15,109 nt of DNA from UBA11164 sp002420085. GTDB lineage: Bacteria; Pseudomonadota; Gammaproteobacteria; Xanthomonadales; Xanthomonadaceae. The notes under the pieces were generated by a model that searched no databases, was not told the DNA's origin, and saw only the letters and a list, made by a program, of their open reading frames with translations. The translations under genes and the position numbers were made by a program. Every line of letters starts with the position of its first letter. The first letter of the stretch is position 1. Of the stretch, positions 14,783 through 15,109 are shown in pieces. The stretch lies in contig DALYLJ010000075.1 of the NCBI GenBank assembly GCA_031976395.1, forward strand, positions 1 to 15,109, in the 5' to 3' direction.

Positions 14783-14834
14783 CCGCCGGTTTCGGTTTCA
14801 CATTCAATCGATCCATTTTCTGGGGGTTTCAACG

Positions 14835-15109
14835 ATGAAGCAGAGCACTTTGGCTCGGGCGCTTGCGCTCGGCCTGACCATGAGCCTGGGCGCGAGCGCG
14901 GCGTTTGCCGCTGACGGCCAGGAGCGCGTGTGGGTGAAGTTCAAGAACGGCGGCAAGGGCAATGTCGAGCAGGCCCTGCGCAACGCTGGTGGTGATATTC
15001 ATTACACCTTCGACAACCTCAACGCCTTCGCAGTGAGCCTGCCGTCGCAGGCGATCCAGGGGCTGCGCAACAATCCGAACATCGAACTGATCGAAGAAGA
15101 TCCGATCCG
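14835..15109 (+). CDS. Secreted subtilisin-like serine protease, N-terminal part (partial)
   Basis: The first 91 codons are present; the gene runs off the window. Residues 1-25 form a signal peptide (K2, R8, hydrophobic core, cleavage after AFA25). The following segment resembles an inhibitor I9 propeptide of S8 subtilases: RVWVKFKNGG at the start, GGDIHYTFDNLNAFAVSLP in the middle, then LRNNPNIELIEEDP, the standard end of the prodomain just before the mature protease. Such a prodomain acts as intramolecular chaperone and inhibitor until autocleavage. The catalytic Asp/His/Ser lie outside the window, so protease identity is inferred from the prodomain. The ATG has GGGGG about 8 nt upstream. 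A long regulated leader precedes it. Confidence 0.82.
   Translation, partial: MKQSTLARALALGLTMSLGASAAFAADGQERVWVKFKNGGKGNVEQALRNAGGDIHYTFDNLNAFAVSLPSQAIQGLRNNPNIELIEEDPI

Larger units (their letters stand above)
14357..14834. other. 478-bp intergenic region between rlmH and the subtilase, structured and AT-shifted
   Basis: No open frame here resembles a protein. The first 150 bp is GC-rich and holds a weak terminator-like hairpin. From about 14528 the composition shifts toward AT, with two runs of T (14536-14540 and 14546-14551) directly before a nested inverted repeat at 14557-14602. A palindromic promoter region follows at 14688-14711 and a 5' leader of about 125 nt with its own hairpin. 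The 12-mer CGYCGATTGGCG occurs on both sides of the promoter (14617-14628 and 14715-14726). I recognise no known riboswitch or small RNA. Confidence 0.6.

Noticed and set aside
14712..14800. A c-di-GMP (GEMM-I) riboswitch in the subtilase leader
   Set aside because: A GCACGGCAGGGG string loosely resembles its 5' part, but the conserved GACGCAAAGCC core and the tetraloop-receptor arrangement are absent.

Overview
The window is GC-rich chromosomal DNA from a gammaproteobacterium, most likely of the Xanthomonadales/Lysobacterales. I base this on the run leuS-lptE-holA-nadD-rsfS-rlmH, the protein sequences, and the mix of secreted hydrolases (DUF885 lipoprotein, exported amidohydrolase, subtilase). 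There is no rRNA gene, tRNA gene, CRISPR array, intact transposon or phage module. Most of the window is housekeeping; the less ordinary material lies in the intergenic DNA at both ends.

Region 1 (1-2734, + strand). The tail of a membrane protein, possibly MurJ, is followed by about 480 bp of non-coding DNA with several short tandem duplications. A tight modA-modB-modC operon for molybdate uptake follows. ModC ends straight after its ATPase domain and has no C-terminal molybdate-binding (TOBE/MOP) domain. The modA start codon sits inside an 11-bp tandem duplication.

Region 2 (2900-6881, - strand). A probable four-gene run reads right to left: a CnoX/YbbN-type thioredoxin-TPR protein, a DUF502 membrane protein, a DUF885 metallopeptidase-like lipoprotein, and a DUF4442 hotdog-fold thioesterase-like protein that overlaps the preceding gene. 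Upstream of it (6882-7127) is a spacer rich in inverted and direct repeats. Next comes an exported amidohydrolase of the prolidase-like type (7128-8432, - strand).

Region 3 (8558-14356, + strand). Divergent from the amidohydrolase is a compact operon: leuS, lptE, holA, nadD, rsfS and rlmH. These serve leucyl-tRNA charging, LPS export, the clamp-loader delta subunit, NAD synthesis, ribosome silencing and 23S rRNA methylation. Gaps are 1 to 69 nt and several genes use GTG or TTG starts.

Region 4 (14357-15109). A roughly 480-bp AT-shifted intergenic region leads into the start of a secreted subtilisin-like protease, cut by the window edge. It holds a 46-nt nested inverted repeat, an extended -10 promoter embedded in a perfect 8-8-8 inverted repeat, and a structured 5' leader. 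This is the best candidate in the window for undescribed regulation. I found no convincing new multi-gene system.
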